A program made the translations under genes and the position numbers. This document shows positions 1 to 15,000 of a DNA stretch of 64,000 bases, piece by piece; positions within the stretch are counted from its first letter, which is position 1, and each line of letters begins with the position of its first letter. This stretch comes from Wurfbainia villosa (Eukaryota; Streptophyta; Magnoliopsida; Zingiberales; Zingiberaceae). The DNA is taken from positions 101,542,479 through 101,606,478 of the forward strand of contig CM045997.1 of the NCBI GenBank assembly GCA_025175895.1, read 5' to 3'. The notes below the pieces were generated by a model. The model was not told where the DNA came from, made no database searches, and was given only the letters and a program-made list of their open reading frames with translations.

Positions 1-3000
1 TTTTTCTGGGGAGGGAAAGGAAAACTTCGACATTAGATGCCTTCAGGAAATGTTAGATGAGTCTCAATCAGATTCACCTGTTTCTTTCTACTCACATAAT
101 GCCTCTTCAGAAGAAGAGAGTGATTTAGAGGTAATTTATGATTTAAACAGAGATCTGCATTTTATTGAATTAGAAAAATAAGCTCAAGATTTATCAACTG
201 ATAAACCATAGCCAGAATTAATATCTAGAGGATTTTCTCTTATTCTTCAGCTAGACAATATATTACAATGTGCTGTAAATCGGCCTTCCAACTTTCAAGG
301 GGTTGGTGAAGTTCAGTAAATGGTCATATATCATACTGAACTAAGTTTATCACATATTAAATTACAGGCGTAAAGAAACCATGCCAGATTTACCAATTTA
401 CTTCAGTTCACATATTCATCAGATCCAACAATAACCTATAATTGTCCCCCAACAGTTTTGGCTATTAATGTTTTCATTTTTGAGATAAGAAAATCTCTAG
501 CTTAAAAATTAATTAAGCCTAAATGCAATTGTCATAAAATTAGGTTATGTTTGGTAGAGTTGAATGGAATGGAAAAATAATGAGAATGAGAGTGTAACAA
601 CAAGTGGAATAAGTTATATTAATTTCTATGTTTCACAGTATGATTGGAATTATTTTAAGATAATGTATTCTCCAAATTGAATAGTATATGAATTTGTACA
701 TCACTCAACTTAATTGACTCAATTCCCTAATTGGTCCATATTGCCAGACTTGATCTCCTCGAGTTGCCTAGTTAACTTGGCCAGTTTGATTCATCTAGCA
801 TGATCTGCCTACTTGGTTGTCTAGCTCAATGGGCCTGCTTGGCACATCTCCCTTGCATGGCCGGTCCACTTGATTGGCCTACCCCACTTGTTATGTTAGA
901 TCAGCTCACTGACCTAGCTCTTGCTATGATCTTGGAACTGAAACACATAAGAAGTGATCATCCCATTTCACCTTCTATTTGAACCAAACTAAAACGATCC
1001 TTATACAAACTTTGATTATTTCCATGGCCTGAACTTTGATGTGTCTTCTCTGAAACACTCACAGTAGCTTGATTTTCTCTCTTTTTTTCTTCACTTGAAA
1101 ATATCTAGGGAAGTTTTTGAAGTCAAATATTATTGATCAGCTACTTTATTCAAGAAATTCATCATATTTGCAATCCATGGACATACAAGCCAGTTATAGA
1201 TATCCAAATGCAATTCCTTCGACATTGTCTTCTTGTTTAGGAGAGGTGATATAGAGTCCATTAGTATTAGCTAGCTAGACAGTTTTACAAATATATTTTG
1301 AGACACATTTAAGTTTTAATAAAATAGCTAGAGGGCATCATAAACTGTCAGAACTTTCTCTTATAATAAATCACAGAACAAATCAACTTTTGAAAGTACT
1401 GATGCAGGAAAGGGCACGTCTAGTAGAGTATCCAGCAGTTTTCCTGTCAATGAGCCCAGAAGTTTTAGCATCTAATACCGGTGAGAGGTATATTAACAAC
1501 TGCTAAATGACCATCTATCTTATTTTGGGTTTCTTCTCCATCAATCTGCTGGTTGCTAACAGGAACCATCTAGCTGAATGTCTGCAGTATGAACCTGTCA
1601 GCGCAATGCCTCTTGAATCTCCTGGATATCGTGTGGATAAGAAAGATTATGAAGTCAGTGCGAGTTGCCTATCATTTAGAAGATCACCAATCTCACTTGA
1701 AAAATATTCAGTCCTAGATTTGAAAGATGTGGAAACTTCCCCCATCTATAGCTATTATGCAAAAGCAAGGACATCACCAGTAAGATCACCTATGAATGAG
1801 TTAAGATGCTTTCGCAGTTTCTCATCTACACGGCGCACTAGGTATAACTTATCTGAATTCATTTCTGGAGGAAGCTTTATAAGGAGAAGGAAAAACTATT
1901 CAACTGGCGAGAAAGATTGGTGTGATGTGAATTCAATTTATGGAAAAGGTAATCAGGTTGAATTTCTTGGAATATTTGAAAAGAATGTTTCAAATATTTG
2001 TTACCAAGAAGATCAAAGTAATCATGAAGATGCTGATTTGGAAATAACAACTATTTGGCAATTCCTGCAAAAGAAGAACGAGGTGAAACACAGTCCAACA
2101 AAACAACAGATCCTTGACAAATTACTGGAGATCATTTCTGCTTCTAAAAAGGAAAACATCATCAGAGAATCAGTCTCTATTCTCTTGCTTCTTATATCAG
2201 AAGATAAAACAATTATTCAGGATATTAAGAAGAAGGATACTCATTTATGTAATCTTGCAAGTGCATTGAAGAGAAATGTGCATGAGGCTGCTATCATTAT
2301 CTATCTGCTCAATCCATCTCCTTCAGAGATACGAAATCTAGAGCTTCTACCAGCACTAGTGGAGGTTGCTTGCAGTCCACGCAGTCACACAAAGGAGTCC
2401 GTGGTACTACCACTGACTCCATCATCAGCATCAATAGCTATGATTGAAATTTTAGTGACTGCCTTTGACTACGTAACTAATAATTTGCATTTGTCAGCCA
2501 TTAGCTCTCCAAAAATTCTCTCTAAACTAGTGAATGTTGCAATGTATAAGAACTTGGAGGAAGGTGTGGCTTTAGCAGCTATACTAGTGAGGTGTATGCA
2601 CCTTAATGGAAACTGCAAGAAGTTCCTGTCACAGTTTACACCAGTGGAACCATTCCTTCATCTTCTAAGAAGTAATGAAAAACGTTCCAAGTTTGCTGCA
2701 CTTCAATATTTCCATGAGATTTTGCAAATACCACGGTATGGTTACATAATTTTCATTTTTACAAGATAGCATTATCTATGTCACTTCAAATTCCATTTAC
2801 CATGTAAATTGCCTCTCCATAAGAAAAAATAGTTAGCCACATTCAGACCTTCAAATAGATAGATATATTTCTAATATGTGACGCTTGACCAGTACTTTAT
2901 AAGTGGGGGATGGATAGTTTTCTCAATCAACAGTTGTGATACAACATATAAAGCTTAGCAAGGGAAGAAGCCTATCTATTTCGTATAGGGCAAGTTATAA

Positions 3001-6000
3001 ACTATGCATATATTGAAATACTAGAAGTTATTGCTGCCACTGGTTCTAGATATGATCTGATTGTAGTGTTCTTGATTGCTAATATACACAAGACATCTCT
3101 GTTCAAACTAACCTTGTCAAGATATTTTATATGGTGTTTCGAAAGCCATTTATATGTGAGAAAACTTTAGTATGCAGTATTTTGTGGTGACAATAATGTA
3201 GAAATAGACATCTTGGAAATGTTGAAGTTAAAATTGTTGAGTATTCTTGGGATATCCAGTGGAAATTGAATGCCCAGGACATTTTGTTCATTGATGTGAC
3301 ATAAGTTCAGACCAAGTATACTGAATCCCATCAGCTGAAATACCTCAGGGCATCTGGCATTCATCTACTACATCAGATATGGCAACAGAGAAGTATAAGC
3401 ATCATGCACTCATTGGTGGCCTGTATCCGACAAACTGAAATTGAGCATCAACTCATGGCAGCTAATCTCCTACTTCAACTGGACATGCTGGTAAAGTCCA
3501 CATTGTTCTGTGTTTTATTTGAGATTATAGGAATTGAATGTACTCTTCTGAAAATTTAAAGATCAAGAATACAATAATTATTTTTCTTTGAATATAGAAG
3601 AAACTAGAAATTCCATTTGACTTCACATGCTTGAACACCATAATATTTATTTTTCTTTGAAAATAGGAGAAATTAGAAATTTCCATTTGACATCACGTGC
3701 CTGAACACCTTAAGTTTTTAGCAAGATTTGAGTATGTCCTATTGTTTTCATGTACTTCTTAACGAAGTACACTGATCTTGCAATCTCACTTGTTATATCA
3801 AAGATTTAAGCAGTTCTACAAAATTTTGCTCTATGAACTCTACAAAATCTTTTTCGAGTAGACTAGCTTTATTAACTCAGCAAGGACACCTAATGTTAAA
3901 TGTATATCTGTTCAAATCCAAAAGAAGGGATAAAAGGATGACAAGTTTCATTTTCATCACAAGTTTCGACACTATCAAAAAGGTTGCCAAAAATTAAAGG
4001 ATTGGTTCTAAAAAAAGGTAAGCCTAGTTCTTTTGTATGTTTTGAATCAAATTTGAAAATGTCCTTTATAATACATGGTGGATTGATTCTAGTTGCACCA
4101 CCCATGTTTCAAATACAATGCAAAGATTCCACCAAGACCATAAAGCCAAATAAAAAATTTGTATTTATGGGAAATTGAGTCAAGCCTCCAGTTGAAGCCA
4201 TTGGAACACATATGATTTGATTTTAGACACTGTCTATATCATTTAGATTTTTTCAAAGTTATTATTTTCCTTCTATTAGTAGAAATTTAATTATTTTTTT
4301 TTAGCAAAACATGGTATTGATATAGTTGACTGCTTCTTTAAGTTTGAAAATGAATATTTTAGTTTGTTTAGGCATAATCATTTTATTAGTTCCAGTGTTC
4401 TTTGTGATGGTCTATATAAATTAAAGTTTAATAATTTATTTGCTGAGACTCTGTTAACCTTGCATCATAATGTTGTAACTAAATGTGATTTTATGGATGA
4501 AAGGCTCAGCTTACTTGTGGCACACAACTTAGTGAAGGTTTGTGTCATATATTCAAGGAAAGGTCGTACAAATTAGTAAAGAATGAAATGCTTCATGATG
4601 TAGATTTTACTCATTTTGATATTTGTGTGGATTGTACCAAGGGAAACATAAAAACATACGATTAAAAAAATAGCTACAAGAAACGTACAACTCTAGAAAT
4701 TGTACAAATTAAACAAACATATGTGAAGCTTTTAATGCTCCATCCCTTTGTGGAGAAAAATATTTCATTACCTTTATTAGTGATTATTTATGTTATAATT
4801 ATGTTTATTTGTTGCATGAAAAATTTCAAACAGTAGATACATTAGAAGTGTTTCCCAATGAGATTAAAAGACCATTAGATAAAAAAAATGAAGATTATCA
4901 GGTCTGATAGAAATGATGAATATTATAGAGTATTGTACATTTGGACAATGACAGGTGTATTTGCTAAATTAATAGCAAAACGTGGCATTTATGCTTGATA
5001 CAAGGACACCTTTTTACCATAATAAAATGACATTAAAAAAAGGTGCATTGATTGATATGCTTAGGAGTATATTAAGTTATTCTTCTTTACCATAATGTTT
5101 GTTTAACAAAGTTTCTAGAGATGCAGTTTTGAAGACTCCTTGTGAATAATAGGAAGGAAAAATCACTATTTGGGGTTTGGGCCTGATGAAAGCAAGAATT
5201 TAATTCCACATTAAAAGAGATTAGTCTTAAGAAAAACAAGTGGATTCTTTATTGCTTATCTTAAAAGTCCAAAGATATAGATTTTATTGTTAGGTTTATT
5301 GAAAATGGTGAAACTAATGGGAGTGTTAAACCACATAATTTAAAAATTCAAGAAGTTAGGGTAAAAGTTCCTTTACCTATTACTTCTTCTCAAATTGTTG
5401 TTCCTATGGTTGTTGGGAAATTTGACAACTAACAAGAATACAAATAAATGACTAAATCTCCATCCAAGATGAAGTTGTTCATAATGAACTTGAAGTTGAC
5501 GGACCAAAATTGTAGCATTCACAAGGTCTTAAAGGGAAATAAGATATGATTATGTGTTCTATCTATGAATTGCATAATGGTCAAAAAGAGTTGGATATAA
5601 GTGGGTCTTTAAGACCAATCATAACTCCAATGGTAATTTTTCTTTATATAAATAAATGTTTATATTAGCTTAAAAAAAGGATGCACAACATTGGTCTTGA
5701 GCATGTTTTTGTTGGTACAATTAACCTCCAAGATTTCGATGTTTGACAATATACTTGTGTCTGGTCAAATATTGACCAAGGGTTGATCTAAACATAATTA
5801 AATGTTTGGATGACTAACAAGGGTAAAATTTAGTCAGTTCAAAAGTTGATAGGATGACTAGTAAAGGGAAAGTCTAGTCGGGTCAAGGGTGACCGAATGA
5901 CTAGTAAGGGAAAACCTTAGTAGGTTGAGTGAGAGTTGAATATTAGGTAAATTCTAGTTAGGTTAAGGGTGATAGGATGACTAGCAAGAGAAAACCTTAT

Positions 6001-9000
6001 CAAGTTAAGTGAGAATCAGATGTTAGGCAAAGCCTAGTCAGATCAAGGGTAACCGGATAACTAACAAAGGAAAATCTTAGTAGGTTAGGAAAGAATCAAA
6101 TGTTAAGCAAAGAAAAAGTTCAAGCAGATGAATTTGAACGAATGCTTAGTCCATATAGGTCAAAATGATCGGATGTCTAGCAAGTGGCAAGTTCAAGCAA
6201 GTTAAGATGGTCGGATGCTTGGCAAAGGGAAACTCTAGGAGAATGAACCCTAGGTAGAAGTAAGTCTAGTAGGTCAGGTGGACTACAAGATTAGGCTTGT
6301 TTGTTTGATTGTTTGTATGCTTATCTTATAGGAACCTGGTGTTGGAAGCAAGATGGAGAGTGGACAAATGTAACCAGAGAAAGCAAGGCTTAGTGAATCC
6401 GGGCAACCAATTTGGTTCTAGATAATTGGATGATTCTAGGTAACTAAATTCGAGATTTAGAGAAAGTTCAGATTTGGTCAAGATTCCATATTAGATCCAG
6501 ATGACCAGAATGAGTTTGGGCAACTGGAGCAGGATAAGCCACAGTTAGATTGGACGAATCGAGTTTTGTCAGGAGTGTGACACGTCAACATTTGAGTGCC
6601 TAAAAGGGATCCAGGCGACAAGAAGAGGATAAAATCCAGCTAATTCGAATAGGATCGAAGTCGTGCTAAGGGCACTTGAAAGGGCTTCCAGGCGATCAGA
6701 TTCAGTCTATAAGAACAGTGTCGAATAGAAGCTTTAAAACATTGAAATCATCATCAATTCAATCCATCAACATCTTCTGTGCTCGCGAAGTCCGGCTTGT
6801 GGAATTAGGGAAGTGCCAGGAGAAGTGCAAGACACTCAGGCTTCTAAACCGGCCATGAGATTATTAATATTGCTTTTATTATACTTCTACTCTTGTATTA
6901 TTTATGTTTACAATACAATCCTTGTAAGAGGTTTTTTCACCTATGAAAAAGTTTTGAAAAAGAAAAGGCTTAGTGGACAAGCACCTCTTTTGCATAGACC
7001 TTGGACGTACTAATCATGGGAGATTGGGAACAAAGTAAAGCATTGATTATTCTTCATTATTTTTATATTTCCACCGCTAACGTTCTTGATAGAAAGAACA
7101 TGACAAAAATATGAGAAGTGACGAATGTTATTCACCCTTTCTAGTATTTCCTTTGATCTTGCAGTTGTCACGGTTGATAACGTGGCAATCTAAGTATATG
7201 TTCATACTCCTATATATTTGTATCTATATCGTTTTGTATATGCCCTCTACATCTAGCCTCCCTCTCAAAAGGGCTACGGTTCCTAGTCAATCATGTGTGG
7301 TGTATCAAGCATGTCATCGTCGAGTGTTGTGCCTTTGTCATAAGTTGTATACAATAATATTGTTTCATGAATACTTGGAATATCCTCCTATTAGCTATCA
7401 TCTCCTATCTCATACTGAGCCATCCCTTGATCCTTCTCTATAGAAGATTTGTCACGAGTCAGACGAAGAAAAGGTGCTCTTGTGTCTCCTTTGCACCTGC
7501 ATCAAATGTGTAGGTCTTCTCTAAAACATGCGGCAATCTATTTCTAGTTGGCAACCTCCCATCTATTTCTAGGTGATCTTGTATCTCTAGAACGTTTCTT
7601 CTGATTGAGAAATAAGTGTTTCATCCTTAATTTTTCAAAAACTACTCGTAGGTGATCAAAATGTGAAGTCTAAGTCGGGCTATAAACAAGAATATCGTCG
7701 AAGTAAATCATAACAAATTTGTCAATGAAAGATAGCGGTACCTAATGCATAAACCTCATGAAAGTACTCGGTGAATTGTATAGCACAAAAGGCATGACCA
7801 TCCACTCATATAATCCATATTGTGTCTTGAATGTCATCTTCCATTCATCTCCTGATCTGATCCAAATCTGATGGTAACCGCTCTGAGATCAATCTTCAAA
7901 AAGACTCTCGAGTCGGCTAGATGACTCACCATATTATCTAATTGAGGAATCGAAAATTTGTACTTTACGGTGATCTTATTGATCACTTGGTTGTCCACAC
8001 ACATACTCTTTGATCCATCCTTCTTTGGGGTAAGTAAGATAGGAACAACACAAGGGATCATGCTCTCTCAGAGGTATCCTCGGTCTAAGAGCTCCACCAC
8101 CTATCGTTGTAACTCTTCGGCTTCTTTCAGACTAAGACGATAAGCTAGCCAATTAGGTAGACTTGATCCTAGAATAAGATCAATCTAGTTAAATGTCCCT
8201 CATAGGTGGGAGTTCTGGAGGAAGATCCTTTGGAATTAAATCCACAAACTCCTCTAGTAAGTGTTGTACTTCCATTGGTAAATTTGCTCCTGAGTCTAAC
8301 ATGCTACTCGGGCGGGGGTAGTAAAGCATAGATGATCTTTTCTTGTGTTACATATTTAAAAATCTAGACACAGAGAAGAGAGTAGAAGTAGAAGATACCG
8401 ACGCAGGAGGGGGATCCTCTTATCGCGGTGCTAGTATAATCTTCTTCTATTTGATATGGAAGGTATAAGTATTCTTTTGCCCATCATAGATAGCGCTGTA
8501 GTCATACTGCCAAGGTTGTCCCAACAATATGTGACATGTATCCATCACGTCACACCACACGTCATCATAATATCTGCTGCCGATAGAAAAGAAAATAAGA
8601 CATCTCTGATCCACTGTTATCTCGTTCTCCTTGTTTAGCTAGATAACTTGTACTACTTTGGATGACAATCTATCTTCAGCTGTAATTTATGCATGACTTC
8701 TTTGGACACAACATCTTCACAACTGTCATTGTCAATCATCATTTTGCATACCTTATCCGCAACGGTGCATATGGTGTAAAAGATGTTTGTCCTCAGCCAA
8801 TCATCCTTCTCTTCGTCCTTGGGAGTGAAAAGATTCTTATGAACAACTAGCATCTCATGGCTCTCCCCATAAAGTATTTTGTCATCGCCGCCTTTATCAT
8901 ATACTAGATCGTTGCTTACTTCATTTTCTTCTAGATCTTCTTCCATGAGTATAGTTTTGCCCTTTTGCCTAGTGAATCTTTTGCACTCGGTGACCTTATT

Positions 9001-12000
9001 TCATGGTTCACCATAACGAAAACATTTGAGAGTAGACTTAGGAAGAACATGGCGTGTTGACTGGCAAGATGAGACTTCTATAGGTGAGTTGGTTGGCTAT
9101 CCTAATCGTTCCAAATTGTGAGTTTCTGACTTTGTTGCTTCTCAAGTGGCAACACACGCTTATAAGCCTCTAATACAGTCTAAAGAGGATTAAGACTGAG
9201 AATATCCTGAAAAAATTATCACAAACCTCCCAAATAATGGGCAACCAACTGCTCCTCTATCTCGTATAAATCATTCCAAGCAACTAACTGGTAGAACTCC
9301 TTTGTATATTCGTTGACCGATTGGGTGCCCTATCTCAAGGTATGAAGATGCGAAAATAATGACTGAGTATAGCAAAAAGAAAGAAAATGACCTTTTATTT
9401 TCCTTTTTATTTTTTCTCAACCCGTAATCTTGGCCTTGTTCTGTCTCTTACTTATGCACCACAATTGTTTCCACCAAACTGATGCTCGATCCTTGAGCTT
9501 AATGATGACTAACTTCACTTTGGCACAATTGGGAACTTCTTTGAAATCAAAAATCCGTTCAACTTCGCTAATCCAATCAATAAAATTTTTTGCCTATAAT
9601 ATGCTGAAAAACTCAGAAAGATCGATGCAAAAACCAAGGTTTCCATACCGTTCTTCGCAGCCATGGTGCTCACGATGATATGGATTCTCAAGATTCAAAG
9701 TAGAGCGTCAATCAAATACCTCACGGTCTTCCAAATCTCGTGCAGTTAAACGCTGAGATAGCTTAGTGATTTGCCTAGCTCCTTGATGAGTTCATAGAGG
9801 AAATTCATAAACAAAGAGGAACCGCCTTTAGGTTTAAACAAAATAACTTTATTTAACCAAAACAATCAATGCTTACAAGAGTCTTGGCCCATGTTTAAAT
9901 AGACTAGGAAAGGAGAAAAATTCGAACAAACAAATAAACTTAATTCAAAAACCCAAAATTATCCAACTGTGGCGTAGCGCGCCATGACCGTGGATGAGTC
10001 CACGAGCAAGCGGTGGTAGGGAATACAGACAGACCATGTTCCCTTGGGACAAACTCGTCTCAAGTCACAGAATGAAACACGCCCGTAGTAGGGAACACAG
10101 GCGAATCGTGTTCCCTGTTGGACGATATCTATCAAACTTCTAAATAGAATACGCTCATGGTCGTGACCACGGGTAGGTCATAGTTGCATCTAGATGGCAT
10201 GTCTTCTTCTTGTCGAGGATCAAAATGCAGCGTACTCATGCCATGAGGTATAGGTAGATCGTGTTGGCTGCTAGATGCTCTTGCATCAATACTTAGATTC
10301 AAATTTTGTTGGATTCTCAAATTTTAGAAAACCCACATTTGGCTATTTGTTCCATTAGTTGGAGTAGTAATTTCATGAAAACGTGTGAAAGGGTATGTCA
10401 TTGTTGCATCTACAATAGAAGTCGTGGTTGTGCTTTGAGACCTTTATTCATGGTATTGCCAAACTGTTAAACAATTATTGTCATAATATCATAGTATTTT
10501 TCTTTCCTAAAACTGACAATAAATTTAAAAGGTGCTAAACATGTGGAATTGAAATACTTTGCTATTAAAAAAGAAATTCAAAAACAAAGAGTTGTCAATT
10601 GAGCACTTTAACATCAATCTTATGATTGTGGATCTATTAAATAAAGAATTGACACCAAAGAGATTCAATGAACATGTCAAAAGAATAAACATTATGAAAA
10701 ATTGTTAATGACCTTATAATTAGATTTGTTGCTCTTTAAGTAATTGACTCTTTAAATATTGTTTCTGATACATTAATGCATGCTAGTTCTTTATGTTAGC
10801 ATATATACATAAATAACTTATGTAATTATTAACATGATTTGTCTCCGATAAAAAAATATTATTGATGAACTATTATGTTTAAGTTTATTTCAGTTCATGT
10901 TAAGTATAAAACTAATATTATGATACGTGGAAGGAATTATGTTGATCAATGATCATAATGTACAATTATCATGATCCTTATTAGTTTTTTGCTTAATGAT
11001 GATTTATGATTAACCAATTTAAGAAAGAATTTAGATTACACCTTGCCCAATATGTTTAAAGTAAATAAATTAAAGTCATATGGGCCAAGTTGCAGAATGT
11101 TAAAAACAATTTTATTTTTGATTAATTACCCATATTATTTAACTTTATTATGATTTTTCCCCTATCAAATGACCCACACTTCTTGACTTTATTATAATTT
11201 ATTTTCCTATTAAATGGACACATTATTTAACTTTATTATGATTAGTTGTTTTATCATCTTGGTCCATAAAGAGACATTGCTCATATTCATGGATTGCGGG
11301 AATAAAATATTTAATTAAAAATAAAGAGACAATTAAGTGCGCAGATGGGATATAAAATGCAAGGTTGGAAAGTTGGTCCTCTCTTTACCCATTCAATAGA
11401 TCTTTTTCTCTATCGAAAAGTTTAATCAACAATAGAGGTCAAGAGGGAGAAATAAATATAATTTTTTTAAAGAATTCCATCATTTACTATATATTTGAAA
11501 ATCATTTTCTCCAAAGTATCATATTGTGAAAATTATTTTATTCAAAAAATTTGGACATTAAATTTCGTGAAAACTTAAGACTTGATTTGCATATTTATGG
11601 AGACACTATTAACACATTATAAGGATGACGAGATCAATTCAGTGATTTACCAACAGGAGATACTATTTATGCTAATTACTAGTTTAGGTAATCAAATGAA
11701 TTGATATCAACAATGCCACTTATTATGGTACATGATTTGAACCATGAATTCGAGCATCCACGCCTTAATATAAAAAAGCATAGAAGATATTTTGTCTTGT
11801 GTACATGTGACTAAGAGATCATTTAATTGAGATAAAATCTTAGTGACTGCAGATTTTTCTTTGCAAGGTTAAAATGTTGATCAACTCCACTCTGATATAG
11901 GGAAGAACTGAACAAGTATTGACCATATGGATATTTTTACAGGAACAATCAAGTGGTAGGAGTGTTTTCAAAGAGGAAGCAATGGAAGTTTTGCTGGAAG

Positions 12001-15000
12001 CAATTGCCCAGGGAAAGAGTAGTAGGATCCAGATATTAGCTACAAGTATACTCTCAAATATTGGAGGAACTTATTCTTGGACAGGAGAACCATACACTGC
12101 TCCATGGCTGTTAAAAAGAGCTGGTTTAACATCTACTTGTAGCAGGAATATGATAAAAAACATAGACTGGCTTGATCCATGCTTGCAGGTAATAGTCAAG
12201 ATCATTCATCATTGTATGTGGCACTCATATGCAGGCCAAGTAGAGACCTTTCATTAATGTTCATGTTTAGGGGACCTTCTTCATACTTTCTTCAAGATGA
12301 GAATGTGTTTCATACTGATTTAGGCTTATTTAGACTGACAAAACCAAATATATTTCAGGGAAACTCATAGAGCCTTTGGTTGACCTTCAAGAAAACAAGT
12401 TCACCCATGTGTCACTGGTTTATCAGTGCTTTTTTGTTTTTATTTATTTATTTATTTTTGTCACTGAGCTAACTTATTCTGCTATTAACATAAACCACCA
12501 ATCTAGTTCATACATAGAATATCCCTTTTAGGATTTTAACGAGGTCAGCTATTTGCCTACGTACATTTGTTTCTCTAACACTAAGTGAGTTGCTCTTGCT
12601 TACTCAAGTTCTTCCTTGTAACATACTTTTCCATGTATAAAAATTGAAAACAAAAAAAAAACTCCAAAATAAATAGACTGATGAAACTAGAATGCATTTG
12701 TGCAGGATACTGAAATAAATGCATGGAGTTCAAAAGCTGCCAGAAGCATTATTAAAATGGGTGATCAATTGTTTGATGCTCTGGAAAAAGGGATTCAAAG
12801 CAAAACCAAGATTGTTTCACATGACTGTTTAGTATTTCTTGCATGGCTTGGAAGTGAAATTGCAATTATGGGTTCAACTAATGCAAAATATTCCTTTGAA
12901 AGTTTGTTGACTGAAATAGCTCAGTTTCTCTACCCGGGCTCAGATCTTGAGGACAGAGTTTTGTCATGCATTTGTGTGTACAATTACACTTCTGGAAAAG
13001 GTAAAAATAATAACATCCATAAAATTATCATTTTGGAAGAAAGTTGAAGTGGAAACGACAATGTTCTTTGCTCCAAAATGTCTACTCTGGTCAGGGATGA
13101 GTATAATTCAGTATAAATGCTACAAAGAGTAGAATCTCAAATCGAAAACTTATCAGTGCCTTGTCAACATTGAATATCTCCTTAAAAAAAAAGAAAAGAT
13201 TTAAACAAAAATTTAAAAATCATCAATGCACAGATATTTCCATATTGAGTTAATAATCTTACCAGCGTACAACACAATTGGATCAGTTTTGTCTAGTGAA
13301 GCACCATTATATTCACTACCTGCTGCAGTTATTTTATTTCTGTGCATTTTTATAGGCTGTAAACTGTGATAACTGTCCACATTTTCTAATTCATAGGAAA
13401 GCAGAAGCTTATGAACTTCACAGAGGGCATACGAGAGTCTCTTAGACGACTATCAAGTTTCACATGGATGGCTGAAGAATTACTTAGAGTCACAGACTAT
13501 TTTCTTCCCACCAAACCGGTTAGTTTTATTAAAGACACTTTTCTTTTGAGAAAGTAGCAAGGATTATTCAGATAATAGAAATGAAAGCAGCATGCTTATT
13601 AATAAACTTGTTTGGATGAACTTAAACATCCAGATGACAGCGACTATAATCTTTAAATATGATTATACAAGGACTATCATTTTAGTTGTTATTACACTTA
13701 AGTATTATATGCTAATTCTTTCATTATATGATTAGGAACATAAATATCTAAAATTGATTGCTTGTTTCCTACCCAATTCTTTAAGACAGGGTAACCTTAG
13801 TCTCCTATAATGCGCCTGCCCATCTAATTCTGTAGCAACTGCAGCGTGTTTCCTGTGTGCATACTCAAATTGTAGAGGTGGGCCAGGTGAGCATGGGAGC
13901 CGCAACTGCTCTCATCTTCTTCAAAGGACAGCTCTGTGTTGGTCATTCCGATGGATCAATAAGGGTAAGCATTATCTGGACTAAAAATGTAAAGCTACTG
14001 TCTTGTGCCTTAGATTTTGTGTTTTACACTGACTTTTCCCAGTCAAACCAAGGTAAAAGGACACCAAACTCTTTGATATAGCATCATATGAAGACAATTA
14101 ATAGCCCCCACGGAAAAGGTCCAGTGACTAGCACATGCAGACATTGCATCATAGGACAACGGGTCAATCCCTCGCAAATGCGAGTGTCGTCCCTCCATGC
14201 ACTAGTTACTAGTCTCAAAGGTCAAAGGTCTACCGTGATTTATTTCCCTTACGATAGTCCGGAGGCAGACTGATAGGGGTTGTTAGATTGACGAATTCCA
14301 ACCTTTGCATCATATGAATACAACCAATAGCGGAGCCTAAAGTTTTGATCGATCCAGATTAATACCCAAATTTTTTTTTTTAAGGAAATGACGCCGGACT
14401 AATAACTTAGACAAAAAAATTTTGCCCAGTCAAACAGTGTAAAAAAAAAAATCCCAGACTAAAGTCTGAGTAAAGGTACGCGTGGTTCCGCCCATGAATA
14501 TAACTAGCTTCATGGTTTTGGATAGGCACTATACGTATTTTTCTCAAATAATTTGAAAAAGTGACCTGAGTTATGCATTCAAGAATCAAGGAGATGAAAT
14601 ACCATCATGTACCTGTTATTATTTTTTTGTGTGTAAATTTAGATGTAATCATTTATCTAACTTAAGCCTCTTGACGTGGCACCAATTTCAAATTGTTGAA
14701 CTACATGAATTAGATACAAAATTGATGGTGCAATTTAAAAAATAACCTCACACAAAGGAAAAACTAAGTCAAATTAGAAATTATATTAATTCCAAGATGA
14801 TTAAAATATGGGACTCCTTTTATAGGCTCGACTTAACGGTAAATATAAAAATAAAATTTTTCAGCCTTAAGTATTTCTTGTTCTTGAAGATTTTTGATGT
14901 TTTTTCTTTTATTGCGGATGAATCAATTTGGAATTTAACTTTAATTTATTTTCTTTTCTGCAATATTTGTTTCTTTGTTTGCATTATTATTTTCTTTGTT

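Larger units (their letters stand above)
3491..11942 (+). other. LIN: 8.45-kb LIN-like intron filled with decayed retroelements
   Basis: The intron is bounded by GTAAAG at 3491 and 'tttttacag' at 11942. Inside are a + strand copia pol relic, a copia-type LTR with internal repeats, a minus-strand Ty3/gypsy gag-RT relic and AT-rich sequence. The parts at 3,491-3,900 and 10,470-11,942 hold no recognisable genes. Three ~55-bp imperfect tandem units rich in 'ttaactttattatgat' occur near 11,120-11,250. Confidence 0.8.

Noticed and set aside
1408..1480. Possible extra LIN-like exon with 'gatgcag' acceptor and GTGAGA donor
   Set aside because: Its length (73) breaks the phase between the neighbouring exons, and one frame has a stop. 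Direct joining of 130 to 1588 keeps the frame.
1507..1587. Upstream ATG and alternative acceptor at 1,563 for the main LIN-like exon
   Set aside because: The ATG lies in intron sequence, and the 1,563 acceptor gives the wrong phase with a TAG after four codons.
9985..10010. Hammerhead-like 'ggatgagtccacgag' in a gypsy leader
   Set aside because: Only a small stem is present. The conserved CTGATGA and GAAA core parts of a hammerhead are missing.
14105..14180. tRNA gene-like A and B boxes
   Set aside because: No complete cloverleaf. The sequence is the head of a SINE with a common tail and target duplications.
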